A stretch of 30,836 nt of DNA from Rhizophagus sp. LPA8_4_AMF (Eukaryota; Glomeromycota; Glomeromycetes; Glomerales; Glomeraceae), in NCBI GenBank assembly GCA_021464525.1, contig JADRCO010000563.1, forward strand, positions 1-30,836, given 5' to 3'. Under the pieces are notes generated by a model. It worked only from the letters and a program-made list of their open reading frames with translations. It was not told where the DNA came from and made no database searches. The position numbers and the translations under genes are program-made. Below, one piece after another: positions 20,801 through 30,836 of the stretch (positions are counted from its first letter, which is position 1; every line of letters begins with the position of its first letter).

Positions 20801-22927
20801 CATGAAATTACCTAATAATTAATGTAATCAATAACATAAATACAGTCACATCATCAATAAACAAATATACTTGCCTATTTTTTTTTTGCTGAAGAAATTT
20901 CTTTATACATTGAATAGACCACAATTTAATATTAAAAACCTTTAATTAAGCGAATGTTCCAGTGGGAAATCCTAGTGATTATTTCATAATAAAAGAGTAA
21001 AGGAAATTAAGTCAGAACTTGCTTTATTAAAGAAATATTTTCAAAGAACGAGCTTACCAAAATGTATTTAAATAAATTATTATTATTATTATTATTTTTT
21101 TTTGAAAGGACGAGCTTGTCAATGTTATATTATATATTCTTTTTTTTTTAAAAAAAAAGATGATTATTTTTTTTTCAAAAGTCCCAATTATCTGATATAT
21201 ATATTTTTCGAAGATATTAAAAAAAAAATTTATGTCATTACCACTTATTGCGCGAAGAGATAATCATAAGAGAGAGCATCATTATTTTTGCCATTTTTAC
21301 ATGTTCATTTGTAAAAAGCATACCATTTTTATATTTTCATTTGGATTGAAAAAATTAACGTTGAACAAAAAGCACCTTTCATGAAATTAACTTGAGGTGG
21401 TACATATGGTTGTAATATTTACCTAATTTGGTTTCTTTACGTATTACATGCTTGTTCTTACATCCTGACCATCCTGACGCAAGGTATTATAGTAGGATCG
21501 GCTTGCTGAGTATGATATACGCAGTAATAGTTTTGCAGATTGTACAATAATGATTATATAACAAAAATCACCGTGTAACATAATAACATCCAAGAAGATG
21601 ATTCAGAGGATGATTATGATGATAATTACAATAATAAGAAATCAAGGAAAACACTATCACAGAGCTTGAATATTGAGAAAGAGAACTAGTTTGAACCTAT
21701 CTTTAGGGACGAGAAGCAAGAGTTCGTGAAATAAATCTTGAGAAGGAACGTGAATTAGCGTTTAATTATTTTAGAATACTATAAAATCAATAATTCAATC
21801 AGTTCTAATTAAGCTAGAAGTGTAAGAAAATAAGAAAAAGTATTATATGACTACAAATATAAAGCATTATTTTATAAGCAAACAATCTATAAAAAAAAGA
21901 ATGTAAATAAACATAACAGCTTAATTGTAGATTTATTTTTATTATGTATAAAAAAATGTTAATATCAGATATTATCTATTATACTCATTTTAAACGTTAT
22001 ACATACAACAGAGTATATTAAATTCTCTACTCTATACTCAATATCGATTTAAGCGTCATACTTTTCGTCTTACTGTACGCTCAATCATCATTTCAATTTA
22101 TTTTATTTTGAATAAACAAAAATGAGTTCTCAGCAAGATTTGTTTCAATATAAAAATTTATTGATATACTTTCAATGCAAGGATTTTTAGAATACATAAT
22201 AGAGGTTGACACAAATATACCGCGCCTTTTAACTTTTACTCATTTATCTTATCATAAAAAAAATCCTTTCGACAACAATTAATATGACCGATATTAATAT
22301 GTTATTAATATAAATCAAATCACAAATGAAAATGAAAATACTTGTCATCCACAATAATAATTTATGTCCGTCTAATAAGAATTTAGATTGATTTATACAT
22401 ATCGCCGTTGATTAATTCTAAGATAGTTCTGTTACACCAAGTATTACATAAAGCGCATTACGAACAATAATAATTTTTATTTCTTATAGTAATTTGATAC
22501 ATATAATAAATAAGTAGATTTTTTGTGTAAATATGAATTAATTAAAAATAAACAATTTTAATAAGTTTTTATTATATCTTTAAGATTTATATAGTAAGTA
22601 CAATAGCTACGAATATTTATAAAGGTATTTTAACGCACTTACTTTATAATAATACAAATTAAAATTATTATGCAGATGAGAAATGGGGTTTTTACTAGTA
22701 AAGTGAGTTTTTTACATCTATTTATATTGAACAAATTTAAAGTTTCGCAAATGTTCTGGATAGTCTATCAGGTGATTTCTTAAATCTGCCGATGGAGTTT
22801 TATACATTTTATACTAATCTTTCTAAATACCATATCAAGGCATGATAATATTAGTTAATTTTGTTTTTAGAAAGGAAGTATTCAATATGAGAATTTTTTA
22901 GTTTTTATTGATAAAATTGTATGTTTT
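20801..22927. other. Intergenic with one acidic/coiled relic
   Basis: Mostly A+T-rich DNA with no supported gene. Around 21580-21784 two short frames follow each other. One is acidic ('QEDDSEDDYDDNYNNKKS'); the other, after a frame change, is charged and likely helical ('GREARVREINLEKERELAF'), ending at TAA 21782-21784. They look like the end of a frameshifted gene of unknown type. Diverged copies of GACGAGCTTGTCAATG lie near 21048 and 21100, on either side of an ATT repeat. Confidence 0.35.
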
Positions 22928-23147
22928 GGCTCAGCTCCAAGCTACCTTAAGGCTTGGCTTGACGAGCTGAGCTTGGCCATTCTAATCGGCTCAACTTAGC
23001 TTGAGCTGGCTCATGTGGAGCTTCATTTTCGAGTCCAATAATCCAAACTGGTAAACCTCTAAGAGAGTTTACTAGGACAATAATAGCTTCTTTTTCGTCT
23101 ACCAATCCTTTTTCTTCAGCAGTATTCGAAAGTAAAAAGTTATAACT
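22928..23147 (-). pseudogene. Gene fragment with GC-rich 3' repeat
   Basis: The minus strand is open for 66 codons from 23147 to a TAA at 22947-22949. It starts 'SYNFLLSNTAEEKGLVDEKE' and then 'AIIVLVNSLRGLPVWIIGLE'. There is no ATG; TTTAG just upstream could be a splice acceptor, so it may be a terminal exon or a fragment. The last 25 codons run through a GC-rich patch built of AGCTTGAGC/CCAAGCTA-like words (22928-23013) that are inverted to each other, unlike the A+T-rich surroundings. The patch looks inserted. Family not recognised. Confidence 0.35.
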
Positions 23148-24025
23148 CTAAATTTATTATGGTTTACACGTATTGCTTGATATTAAATTCAATCATATAA
23201 AAATAATAAAATTAAATTACCTATTTTATTTATGTAAATGATTAAATAACTTTTAAAAAGACTTTGAATTAGTAGAATAGCCAATTATAAATGCATTAAT
23301 AAGTTATTACAAATTATTCAATTGTTACCTGTTTTAATTAAGTTAAATTTATTTATACCGACAATTTTTAAATATTATCATATTTTTTTAGGATAGAAAT
23401 AATACAGAGAATTTTATTATATCAAAAATACAAATAAACAAGTATATAATTTCATAGTCATTAAAATTTAAAATCCTGTTTAGCGTGATATTCACTAATT
23501 TAATACATATATGTAAAAAAAATGCCATCCCATTAATTCGGAAAAGCAAAAAATAAATAAATAAATAAATAATATAAAAACAAATCAAACACAATATTTC
23601 AAAATATGCTTAAGAAAAGTAAACGCTAAACAGAATTTTAAATTGTAATGTATAAAGAAAAAAAAAGACTTTGAAAGATAACGTCTTATCAAAATGGTAT
23701 ACTGCAAATACTGTAGCATTGTTAATATTAGTAATGCTAAGTTAAGTTTGTTAATTACTTTCAAATTATAATCTTTATATAAGCCTATTTCTGCACTTTT
23801 AAATTCTCCATTTGAATCTAAAAAAAATCAATAAATAAAATAATATATTAGTATAATAAAACAATAAACATTAATAATTCTTAACAAATTGAACAAATTT
23901 ACACCTTAATTAATATTCAATTAAGGAATATCAATTCTACAACATTCTAAAGATTCTATTTAATAAATAAAAAATTTTATTAGTATCTTTAACAAATGAT
24001 TGACACTTTTAAAATAGCTAGATTA
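23148..24025. other. A+T-rich stretch, kinase gene 3' flank
   Basis: No supported gene. A 68-residue minus frame (23388-23594) is hydrophobic low-complexity sequence and includes an AATA microsatellite (about 23551-23570). The kinase 3' untranslated region would lie just below 24026. Confidence 0.5.
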
Positions 24026-27000
24026 TTAATTTCTACCTGAAAATTCCTTGCTTATTATATTATCATTATGTTCATAATAATCATCAGAATTTTTTGGTTC
24101 AGGAAGATTATTAAAATTGAGTAATCTACTTTCGTATGATAGTCCTAAACTAGTTGAAGGTATGGTGATATTTGGTGAATTGTTGTTAATATTATCCGCT
24201 TCTTCAATTTGTGCTCGTAATACTGCTGTTTGATTATCACTTGGTTCACATAGCCATGTGTAAAGATTATTTTCAACTTCTTCTGCTTTTGGCCGTTTTA
24301 ATGGATCTGAATCTAAGCATCTTTTAATTAGATGTATAATTAATTGAGGTACTTTAATATTAAACCTTGGTCTAAGTCCTTGACAAATTCCTATTGCAAA
24401 ATTTTCATTATGGCTAGCAATATTATGATACGGGCGTAATCCAGAAATTACTTCATACATAATTATACCAAAACTATAAATATCAGCAGCCTTGGTATAA
24501 TTTTTCCCTCTTAAGATTTCGGGAGCTATATAAGGTAAATTACCATAAATTGAATTTTCTGATGCATCATAATTTGCAGGTTTGCATAATCCCATATCAG
24601 TTATGGCAATATTATACTCAAGCTTCAATATATTACCAATATGCAAATCTCGATGAATTAATTCTTTTTCATGAATACATTTAAGTCCAAGCATAATATC
24701 TCGTAAATAATTAATCTTTTTATTCCAATTTAGTATGCTATAATTTTTATCTAAATAATTTCTTAGACTTCCATCTTCTGCATAATCTAAAACCATCATA
24801 TAATCCTTTGTTTTTGGATCCTGAGTTATTCCATAAAATCCAATAATATAATTATTGTTTATTTTTCCTTTATTGTGTAACATAATCTATTAAAGTTCTA
24901 TATATGTTAGTGAATTGGCAATTTCATTATTTAACTATTTTGAAGGATTAAATTAAATTAAACTAATATACTTACCTCACTCATAAATTCTAATGTAATA
25001 TTTTTTGAATTATCTAAACTTTTAAGAGCTACATGCATATTTTTATTATTTCTTTTCCAATTTTGATTTTCATCATCCCATTTATAAATATATCCATCAA
25101 TCCAATTTGCTCTATACACCTTGCCAAATCCTCCCTTTGTTATATATTTAATATCATATAATCTATCATAAGGTATCCATTCTAATGCTTCTTTAAATAC
25201 TTGAAAGCAACTGTGAACTAATAACTGAGTACCTTGAATAAATTTATCAATATCAGCATTATCACTTGTCCAATTTACAAAATTTTGTTGAAAATGAATT
25301 GCATTACATGCATAATAACATTTTTTACATTTACCATTCAAAACCAACATATAATCTTTTGTTTCTGGATTTTGAGTTATTCCATAAGGGCTCTACAAAT
25401 TTAATGCATTAGACAATAAATAAAATTTCAAAATTTTCATAAAATAATATATTAAACATACCTCATTCATGAATTCGAATTCTAATGTAATGTTTTTTGG
25501 ATTATTTAATAATTTAAGTATCACAAATATATTATTTTTATTTCTTTTCCAATTTTGTTCTTTATCATCCCATTTATAGATATGTCCATCAATCCAATTT
25601 GCTCTATATGTTTCATCAAAACTGCTTTTTATAGTGTTATTAAATCTATCATAAGGTATCCATTCTAATGCTGCTTCTGCATTATTATGAATTGATAGCT
25701 GGATATCTTGAATAAATTTATCAATATCATTATTGCCACTAGTCCAGTATTCAAAATTTTGTTGAAAATGAATTGCATTACATATATAATCACATTCATT
25801 GCATTTATCACATTTATCACTTAAAACCAACATGTAATTATTTGTTTCTGGATTTTGAGTTATTCCATAAAATTCGTGATCTATTTTAATCTAATAAATT
25901 TAATATATCAGTAAAATCAAGAATTTCAAATTTTTAAATAATAAATTGATTATACCTTTTTCATAAATTTTAATTTAATATTCTTTGGATTATTTAATAT
26001 TTTAAGTATCACAATCATATTATTCTTATTTCTATTCCAATTATGGTTTACATCATTCCATTCATAAATACATCCATCGATCCAATTTGCTCTATATGTT
26101 TCGCCATATCTGCTTTTTGCAATATTATAAAATCTATCATAAGGTATCCATTCTAATGCGCCTTTATATCTATGATGAGCCAATAACTGAGTACCTTGAA
26201 TAAAATTATCAATATCATCATTACCACTAGTCCAATTTACAAAATTGTGTTGAAAATGTATTGCATCACATAGATAATTACATTTTTTACATTTTTTATC
26301 ACTTAAAACTATCATATAATTATTTGTTTTTGGATTTTGAGTTATTCCATAAAATTTATGATCTGTTTTAATCTAATAAATATAATATATCAGTAAAATT
26401 AAGAATTTCAAATATTCATTAAATAATAAATTAATTATACCTCATTAATAAATTCTAATGTAATATTTTCTGGATCATTTAATATTTTAAGTATCACAAC
26501 CATATTATTATTATATCTTATCCAATTTTGTGTTTGATCATCCCATTTATAAATACATCCATCAATCCAATTTGCTTTATATTCTTCACCAAATCTGCTT
26601 TTTGTAATATTATTAAACCTATCATAAGGTATCCATTCTAATGCGTTTCTATAATTATTTTTATGAGCTGATAACTGAATACCTTGGATCAAATTATCAA
26701 TATCATTATTACCACTAGTCCAATTTACAAAATTATATTGAAAATGTATTGCATCACATGTATAATTACATTTTTTACATTTTTTATCACTTAAAACTAT
26801 CATATAATTATTTGTTTCTGGATTTTGAGTTATTCCACAAGATACATTGATCTACAAATATTTTACAATTGTTAGTAAAATTAAGAATTTCAAACTTTCA
26901 TTAAATAATAAGTTAATTATACCTCTTTCATAAATTCTAATGTAATATTTTTTGGATCATTTAATATTTTAAGTATCACAATCATATTATTAATTCTTTT

Positions 27001-27321
27001 CCAATTTTGGTTTTCATCATCCCATCTGAAAATATATCCATCAATCCAATTTGCTCTATATGTTTCACCAAAACTGCTTTTTATAATGTTATTAAATCTA
27101 TTATAAGGTATCCATTCTAATACACTTTCATATACATATTTTCCATATTTACCATGAGCTGATAACTGAGTATCTTGGATAAATTTATCAATATAATCAT
27201 TACCACTAGTCCAATTTTCAAAATTTCGCTGAAATTTTATTGCATTGCACGTAAAATAACATTTTATACATATACGTAATGGCTTAATTAGTTTCTTGCC
27301 GCTTTTGATAAAAGAATCCAT
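24026..27321 (-). CDS. Multi-module TKL-type kinase, six exons
   Basis: I read one gene with exons 27321-26923, 26851-26441, 26372-25956, 25890-25462, 25392-24976 and 24886-24026. Every intron (65-89 bases) is GT..AG and phase 0. The joined frame is 978 codons without a stop. Residues 1 to about 691 are five modules: a Cys cluster (CKKC..C), 'NFVNWTSGN', 'ALEWIPYDR', a glycine-loop region, 'ANWIDG', the beta-3 Lys ('VILK' or 'VALK') and 'LEFM.E'. Modules 2-5 start with a 'YGITQNP' hinge piece. Only module 5 has a canonical loop, GGFGKVY, with Lys in VALK. The last exon supplies the C-lobe: HRDLHIGN (about 769), DMG for DFG (about 788), APE (about 812), 'DIYSFG' and a polar tail. It should be a Ser/Thr or dual-specificity kinase, cytosolic as no membrane segment is seen. 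The start is the first in-frame ATG. The alternative is that only 25350-24026 is a live gene of 412 residues and the rest are relics. Confidence 0.75.
24976..25392 (-). repeat. Kinase module 5 (exon 5), intact loop
   Basis: It opens 'SPYGITQNPETKDYMLVLNG'. The loop is canonical, 'KGGFGKVYRANW', with Lys in 'VALKSL'. It joins through an 89-base intron to the C-lobe exon (24886-24026), completing the only whole kinase domain in the array. Confidence 0.8.
25462..25890 (-). repeat. Kinase module 4 (exon 4)
   Basis: It opens 'IKIDHEFYGITQNPETNNYM'. The Cys cluster is expanded (CDKCNECDYIC). The loop reads 'KSSFDETYRANW', so even the second-half glycine is lost, the most degenerate of the five. 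Lys remains in VILK. Confidence 0.7.
25956..26372 (-). repeat. Kinase module 3 (exon 3)
   Basis: It opens 'IKTDHKFYGITQNPKTNNYM', then 'SDKKCKKCNYLCDAIHFQ'. The loop reads 'KSRYGETYRANW', degenerate; VILK is kept. The closing Glu of the alpha-C stretch is replaced ('FMKK'). Confidence 0.7.
26441..26851 (-). repeat. Kinase module 2 (exon 2)
   Basis: It opens with 'INVSCGITQNPETNNYMIVL', the beta-4/beta-5 and hinge piece of a kinase, fused to 'SDKKCKKCNYTCDAIHFQ'. The loop reads 'KSRFGEEYKANW', degenerate. VILK is kept. Confidence 0.7.
26923..27321 (-). repeat. Kinase module 1 (exon 1)
   Basis: This exon has a unique N-terminus ('MDSFIKSGKKLIKPLRICIK') and lacks the hinge piece that opens modules 2-5. 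The Cys cluster is reduced (CIKCYFTC). The glycine-loop region reads 'KSSFGETYRANW', so the first two loop glycines are lost; Lys remains in VILK. A donor GTATAATTAA follows directly. Confidence 0.7.
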
Positions 27322-27435
27322 TAAGACTTTGTTAAAATCATAAATGAAATTCTGGTTAACAAAATTACTAAAGAATATAAAAAAGAAACTGAACAAAAAT
27401 TAACCGGATCACAATAATAACAATGCTTATGCATA

Positions 27436-27681
27436 ATGGCGGTCTATATATCCCGATATCGCTTAGTTCCATATGACAAACGTTACATCAATCTAATCAT
27501 TTCTGGTGATCATCTTCATATAGATTTTGTTCGTGATCTTTTTTTGTGTGCCAGGGAAATAGAGTTTAGAAATCATTATACATTTTTGCCACATGTACTG
27601 AATGGTATTTTTGTTAGTGTATTATTACGTAAACTATTACGAAACTTATTTATGCACTTTCTCAGAGATATTTCAAAGTAA
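27436..27681 (+). CDS. Small ORF divergent from the kinase, doubtful
   Basis: An 81-residue frame starts at ATG ('MAVYISRYRLVPYDKRYINL') and ends basic. No domain is recognised. Its first codons overlap the likely kinase TATA box, and no TATA or intron signal serves it. It may be chance, a relic, or a true small gene; residue composition is mixed, not low-complexity. Confidence 0.25.
   Translation: MAVYISRYRLVPYDKRYINLIISGDHLHIDFVRDLFLCAREIEFRNHYTFLPHVLNGIFVSVLLRKLLRNLFMHFLRDISK
27445..27451 (-). promoter_or_regulatory. TATA-like box upstream of the kinase
   Basis: On the minus strand GGGATATATAG lies about 125 bases before the ATG at 27321. Transcription would start near 27415, just after the box and close to a plausible leader. 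Motif and position only. Confidence 0.35.
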
Positions 27682-29338
27682 CATCAATATTATTAAAGAG
27701 CTTTGCAAAAGTTGAATTTTAATTGCGTTAAAATTAAATTTCGATATAATTAATAATTTTAATTTCTACAACGCAAGCTTAATTCCGAAATATTTATATT
27801 TTGACATTTCTTTTTCATATTTGTGGGATATGTTATGTTTTCTCCGAAATCATATATGTAAAAACCGATAAACATATGTCGATCATTAGTAATTTGATAT
27901 ATACCCGGTTATCATTCCTTAAATAACGCTCTTATGTGAACCCATTCAACACTAACTAACATATTTCAATACATACCGTAATAGAAATAACTTCCACATA
28001 ATTTTAATTTTTTACTTTTATGTGACGTCGCGTCAGATCTCATTTCTGCAAGTCCTTTGTAATTGACTCATGGATCACGAATTAAAAAAATCTAGTGTGT
28101 CGTTTAAGATAAAGTAGGATTAATGTAAATTTACTTGCAATTATTAAATTAACAAAATATAGCGTATCTATTTAATTAACAAAGATAATATATTTATCCA
28201 ACTAATAATAAAGAATATTTATTTAATTAATAAAAAGGAGTATATTTATTTAATAATAAAAAAATTAACGTATTTATCCAATTACTAATAATTTTGTAAA
28301 ATAGTGAAAAAATTTCAACACTTAAAATATGCAAACACTATCATATGATTTACATGTCTTTCGTGTGTTATATTTACTGTGGAAATTTTATATCAATATA
28401 AATCTTAAAAAGAACAAATTTAATAAAAGAAAAAGAAGAATAAAATAATAAAAAAATATGAAATAGAAACCACCTGTATGTAATCTCCTAAAAAAAAAAT
28501 CTTTGGTAAACTTTTCTTATTCGAAATAATATCTCAATTCAAAGTCTAAGAGATCCACTTTGGTAGTAAAAAGAAATCCTAAAAAGAAAAAAAAGAACAT
28601 TAGTACAGAGTTCAAACATTCACTTCATCTCATTTCCATCATCTTTTTCTTGAGAAATCTTTTGCTTTATACTATAGAAAAAAGTTTAAGTATATATATA
28701 TTCTGTTGTCTGAGAAAGAATTTTATCTAAACATTAAAGTCTCATATAGAAACAGGAACAAAATTTTTCAACTATTGGATATAAATATCTGAAAATGTGA
28801 AAATATATTAAGAAAAAATTATTTCTGCTGACAAAAAAGTTCGTTCGACCAAAAATTTTGTAGGAAGAAAAATATATAAAGAAGCTTATTTTCTCGATAA
28901 AGGGACTGTAAAAGAATAAAATGGAAGTATGTGGGAATTTCAAATTGTTAATGCTTAATATATTAAATAAACGTATTAAATAGATTTTTATATAATATAA
29001 TAAAAGTTCAAAGGTTTTTTTTCAGTTTTTCTTTTATGAATATATTTTTATAATAAAAAATCAATGAACACAGCTTCAGCATGTTTACTTACACATGACG
29101 TAACCGCTAATCACATGATCAGACGCGATTTAAATCCCTTTTGAAGATTCATAAATGAAAATCCTTAAGGTAAGGACCCAATAATTTACGAATTCTTTGA
29201 TAAATTAACCTGAGGAATCCTTATGGATCTACTGTATATGCAAAAAAACTTATTGATGTGCTTATATTCAGGACTTTATGATAATATATTATAAAGCGTA
29301 GATAACGATAACTGAACCTACTTACTTATATAACAAAT
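27682..29338. other. A+T-rich intergenic stretch
   Basis: No supported gene. A purine-rich part lies at 28400-28620. ATTTATTTAATTAATAA-like words repeat loosely at 28150-28290. A 69-residue minus frame (28734-28943) is Phe-rich low-complexity sequence and is not counted as a gene. Confidence 0.5.
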
Positions 29339-29545
29339 TTATTGAAAATATTTAAAGTATATGTTAGTGCATATGTTGCTCAAAATAATGTATTTACATA
29401 AATTTTTAATGTGTAAGTTACTGAATATTTGAGAAAGACGTTTTATATGCGTTTCTAAAAGAGACATATATTCCTGCCCTGTATTATTATTTAAAGGTTT
29501 TAACAAAGCATCATTAATATTAACTTGTTCGATAGTAATATTCAT
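29339..29545 (-). CDS. Small ORF, unknown
   Basis: A 68-residue frame from ATG reads 'MNITIEQVNINDALLKPLNN', then a likely amphipathic helix ('LLETHIKRLSQIFSNLHIKN'), with a Cys- and Ile-rich end. I recognise no family. It could be a fragment or single exon; support is only an ATG and a non-repetitive composition. Confidence 0.25.
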   Translation of the reverse strand: MNITIEQVNINDALLKPLNNNTGQEYMSLLETHIKRLSQIFSNLHIKNLCKYIILSNICTNIYFKYFQ

Positions 29546-30760
29546 ATGTATGTTAGTAGAAAGTTTTTTAAGTTTGTATCTTTTTTGACGGTTGGTTAAA
29601 CAGATTTTACATGGAGTAATTCATAAGCATAAAAAAAAAGAATTGTTATCTGAGAAATTTGGAGGGTCGCTGTACGAGTTGATACAATCTGCTGCGGCCG
29701 ATCGAATGAATAAAAAAAACTATCCGATTAAAATTTTCTAACTATAATAATTAAGGAATCAAATTATTGTAATATCAATAAAACTTGTTTATAAAAATTA
29801 AATTTTCTTGTACTAGTAATGATAAAAAATCAAAAAAATCAAAAATTCAGCATATTTGTTAACGTTAAATTTTGAATGAAAAAAAGAAAAACAATATAAT
29901 TTTAAAATGTAATATCTAAGTTTCACGTGATTCAATTTAAATAATTTTTGCTTTCTAAAAGAACCAACAAACTTGTCCTAATGCTTTAAAATTAACTTAA
30001 TCTAACATGACTATACATAGTTATAACCATTAAATTATGTGAAATGTTTAGTTATTAAAATACAAATAAAATAAAATAATTAATACTTGTCTTGCTATAT
30101 ATAATTAAATAAAAGTAAACCTTGAAAGTATAAATTTTAAGAAAGCTTTTGCATAAGAAGTAAAATCGTAGGAAATCCATGAAACTTCATAACTTGAAAA
30201 CCGACTTGTAACCTTACAAGTGTATAGTTTGTTGTAAAAGGTTTACAAAATCATGAGAAATTTGTGAGAAATTAGGCTTGAGAAAATTTTATTAGAAGCG
30301 ATTGAAAAAAATGGAGGAAATCAGAAAAATCAGTTTAGATTCACATTTGGTTACATAATTGGGTCGCATTAAATTGAAAACGGAGATAATGCCTGAGGGC
30401 TTTCAATTCTTCATTCTTCAATTTTCTTTGGTTTAGGATATATGGTGATTACTCACTCCTACGATGCATGATTCAATTGATTCATCTGCGCCTGATCTTA
30501 TTATGGTTTGAATAATTTGATTGGCTGTCGGTCATGTGGGTCAATGTGGGTCATGTGTACATTCCGTTGGCTAATTCGAGAGATTTTCATCGCTAATACA
30601 GGTTAATGAAATTTTAATCGGATTTTTTTTTTTTGCTAATTAACGAAAAAAAGCTTAATTTTTTTACTAACCATGTTTCATTTTCGGCCATTCCCACCCT
30701 CTCAGGATGATGCGATCTTTTTTCGGTCTCTTTTTATACCGGATCATTTTTATTTTTTTT
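29546..30760. other. Intergenic stretch, no gene seen
   Basis: No frame or RNA gene can be supported. GTGGGTCA..TGTGGGTCATGTG near 30534-30560 is a short direct repeat. TTTTTCGGTCTC..TACCGGA words become frequent towards 30700. Confidence 0.5.
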
Positions 30761-30782
30761 TGGTCTTTTTTTAGACCGGAAC

Positions 30783-30836
<54 letters not shown>
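30761..30836. repeat. Hairpin and terminal T51 run
   Basis: GGTCT and AGACC (30761-30776) pair around six T. After GGAACATA the window ends in 51 T (30786-30836). A homopolymer of this length at the very end suggests an assembly or contig break rather than a biological terminus. Confidence 0.6.

Noticed and set aside
30786-30836. T51 as a retrotransposon tail
   Set aside because: It sits exactly at the window edge with no element identified next to it; an assembly break is more likely.

Overview
The window looks like nuclear DNA of an arbuscular mycorrhizal fungus (Glomeromycotina, Rhizophagus-like). It is very A+T-rich, genes are sparse with short GT..AG introns, decayed transposable elements are common, and one gene belongs to the expanded kinase family of these fungi, in which a Cys-rich segment and a 'NWTSGN..ID.FIQ' stretch precede a TKL-type kinase domain. 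This is inferred from sequence character and family recall; no search was run. No tRNA, rRNA, CRISPR or bacterial-type operon was seen.

Left part (1-8640): a Helitron remnant, with a broken PIF1-like helicase end (454-1053, +) followed by a hairpin and CTAG terminus at 1247-1278. Then come several kb of A/T- and pyrimidine-rich DNA holding only small inverted repeats and homopolymers. After that lies a heavily mutated LINE 3' half (RNase H and a C-terminal zinc finger, about 6640-8640, +), with a 150-bp MITE (8282-8431) sitting in its tail.

Middle (8640-20650): a frameshifted relic with a membrane segment, a fold-back element near 10 kb, and two divergent loci (10921-12110 on -, 18485-19380 on +) that share an unrecognised domain. 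Each locus has two exons and each exon carries one domain copy, so the window holds four copies. The roughly 6.4 kb between them is rich in inverted-repeat elements (13434-13516, 14505-14599, 14603-15422, 15897-16194).

Right part (20650-30836): minor coding relics, then a minus-strand kinase gene at 27321-24026. I read it as one six-exon gene of about 977 residues. Five tandem modules each encode the kinase N-lobe; only the last has an intact glycine loop and continues into a C-lobe. All five introns are GT..AG and phase 0, and modules 2-5 repeat with a period near 485 bp. This kinase-N-lobe array and the four-copy unknown domain are the two most interesting items. The window ends in a 51-base T run.
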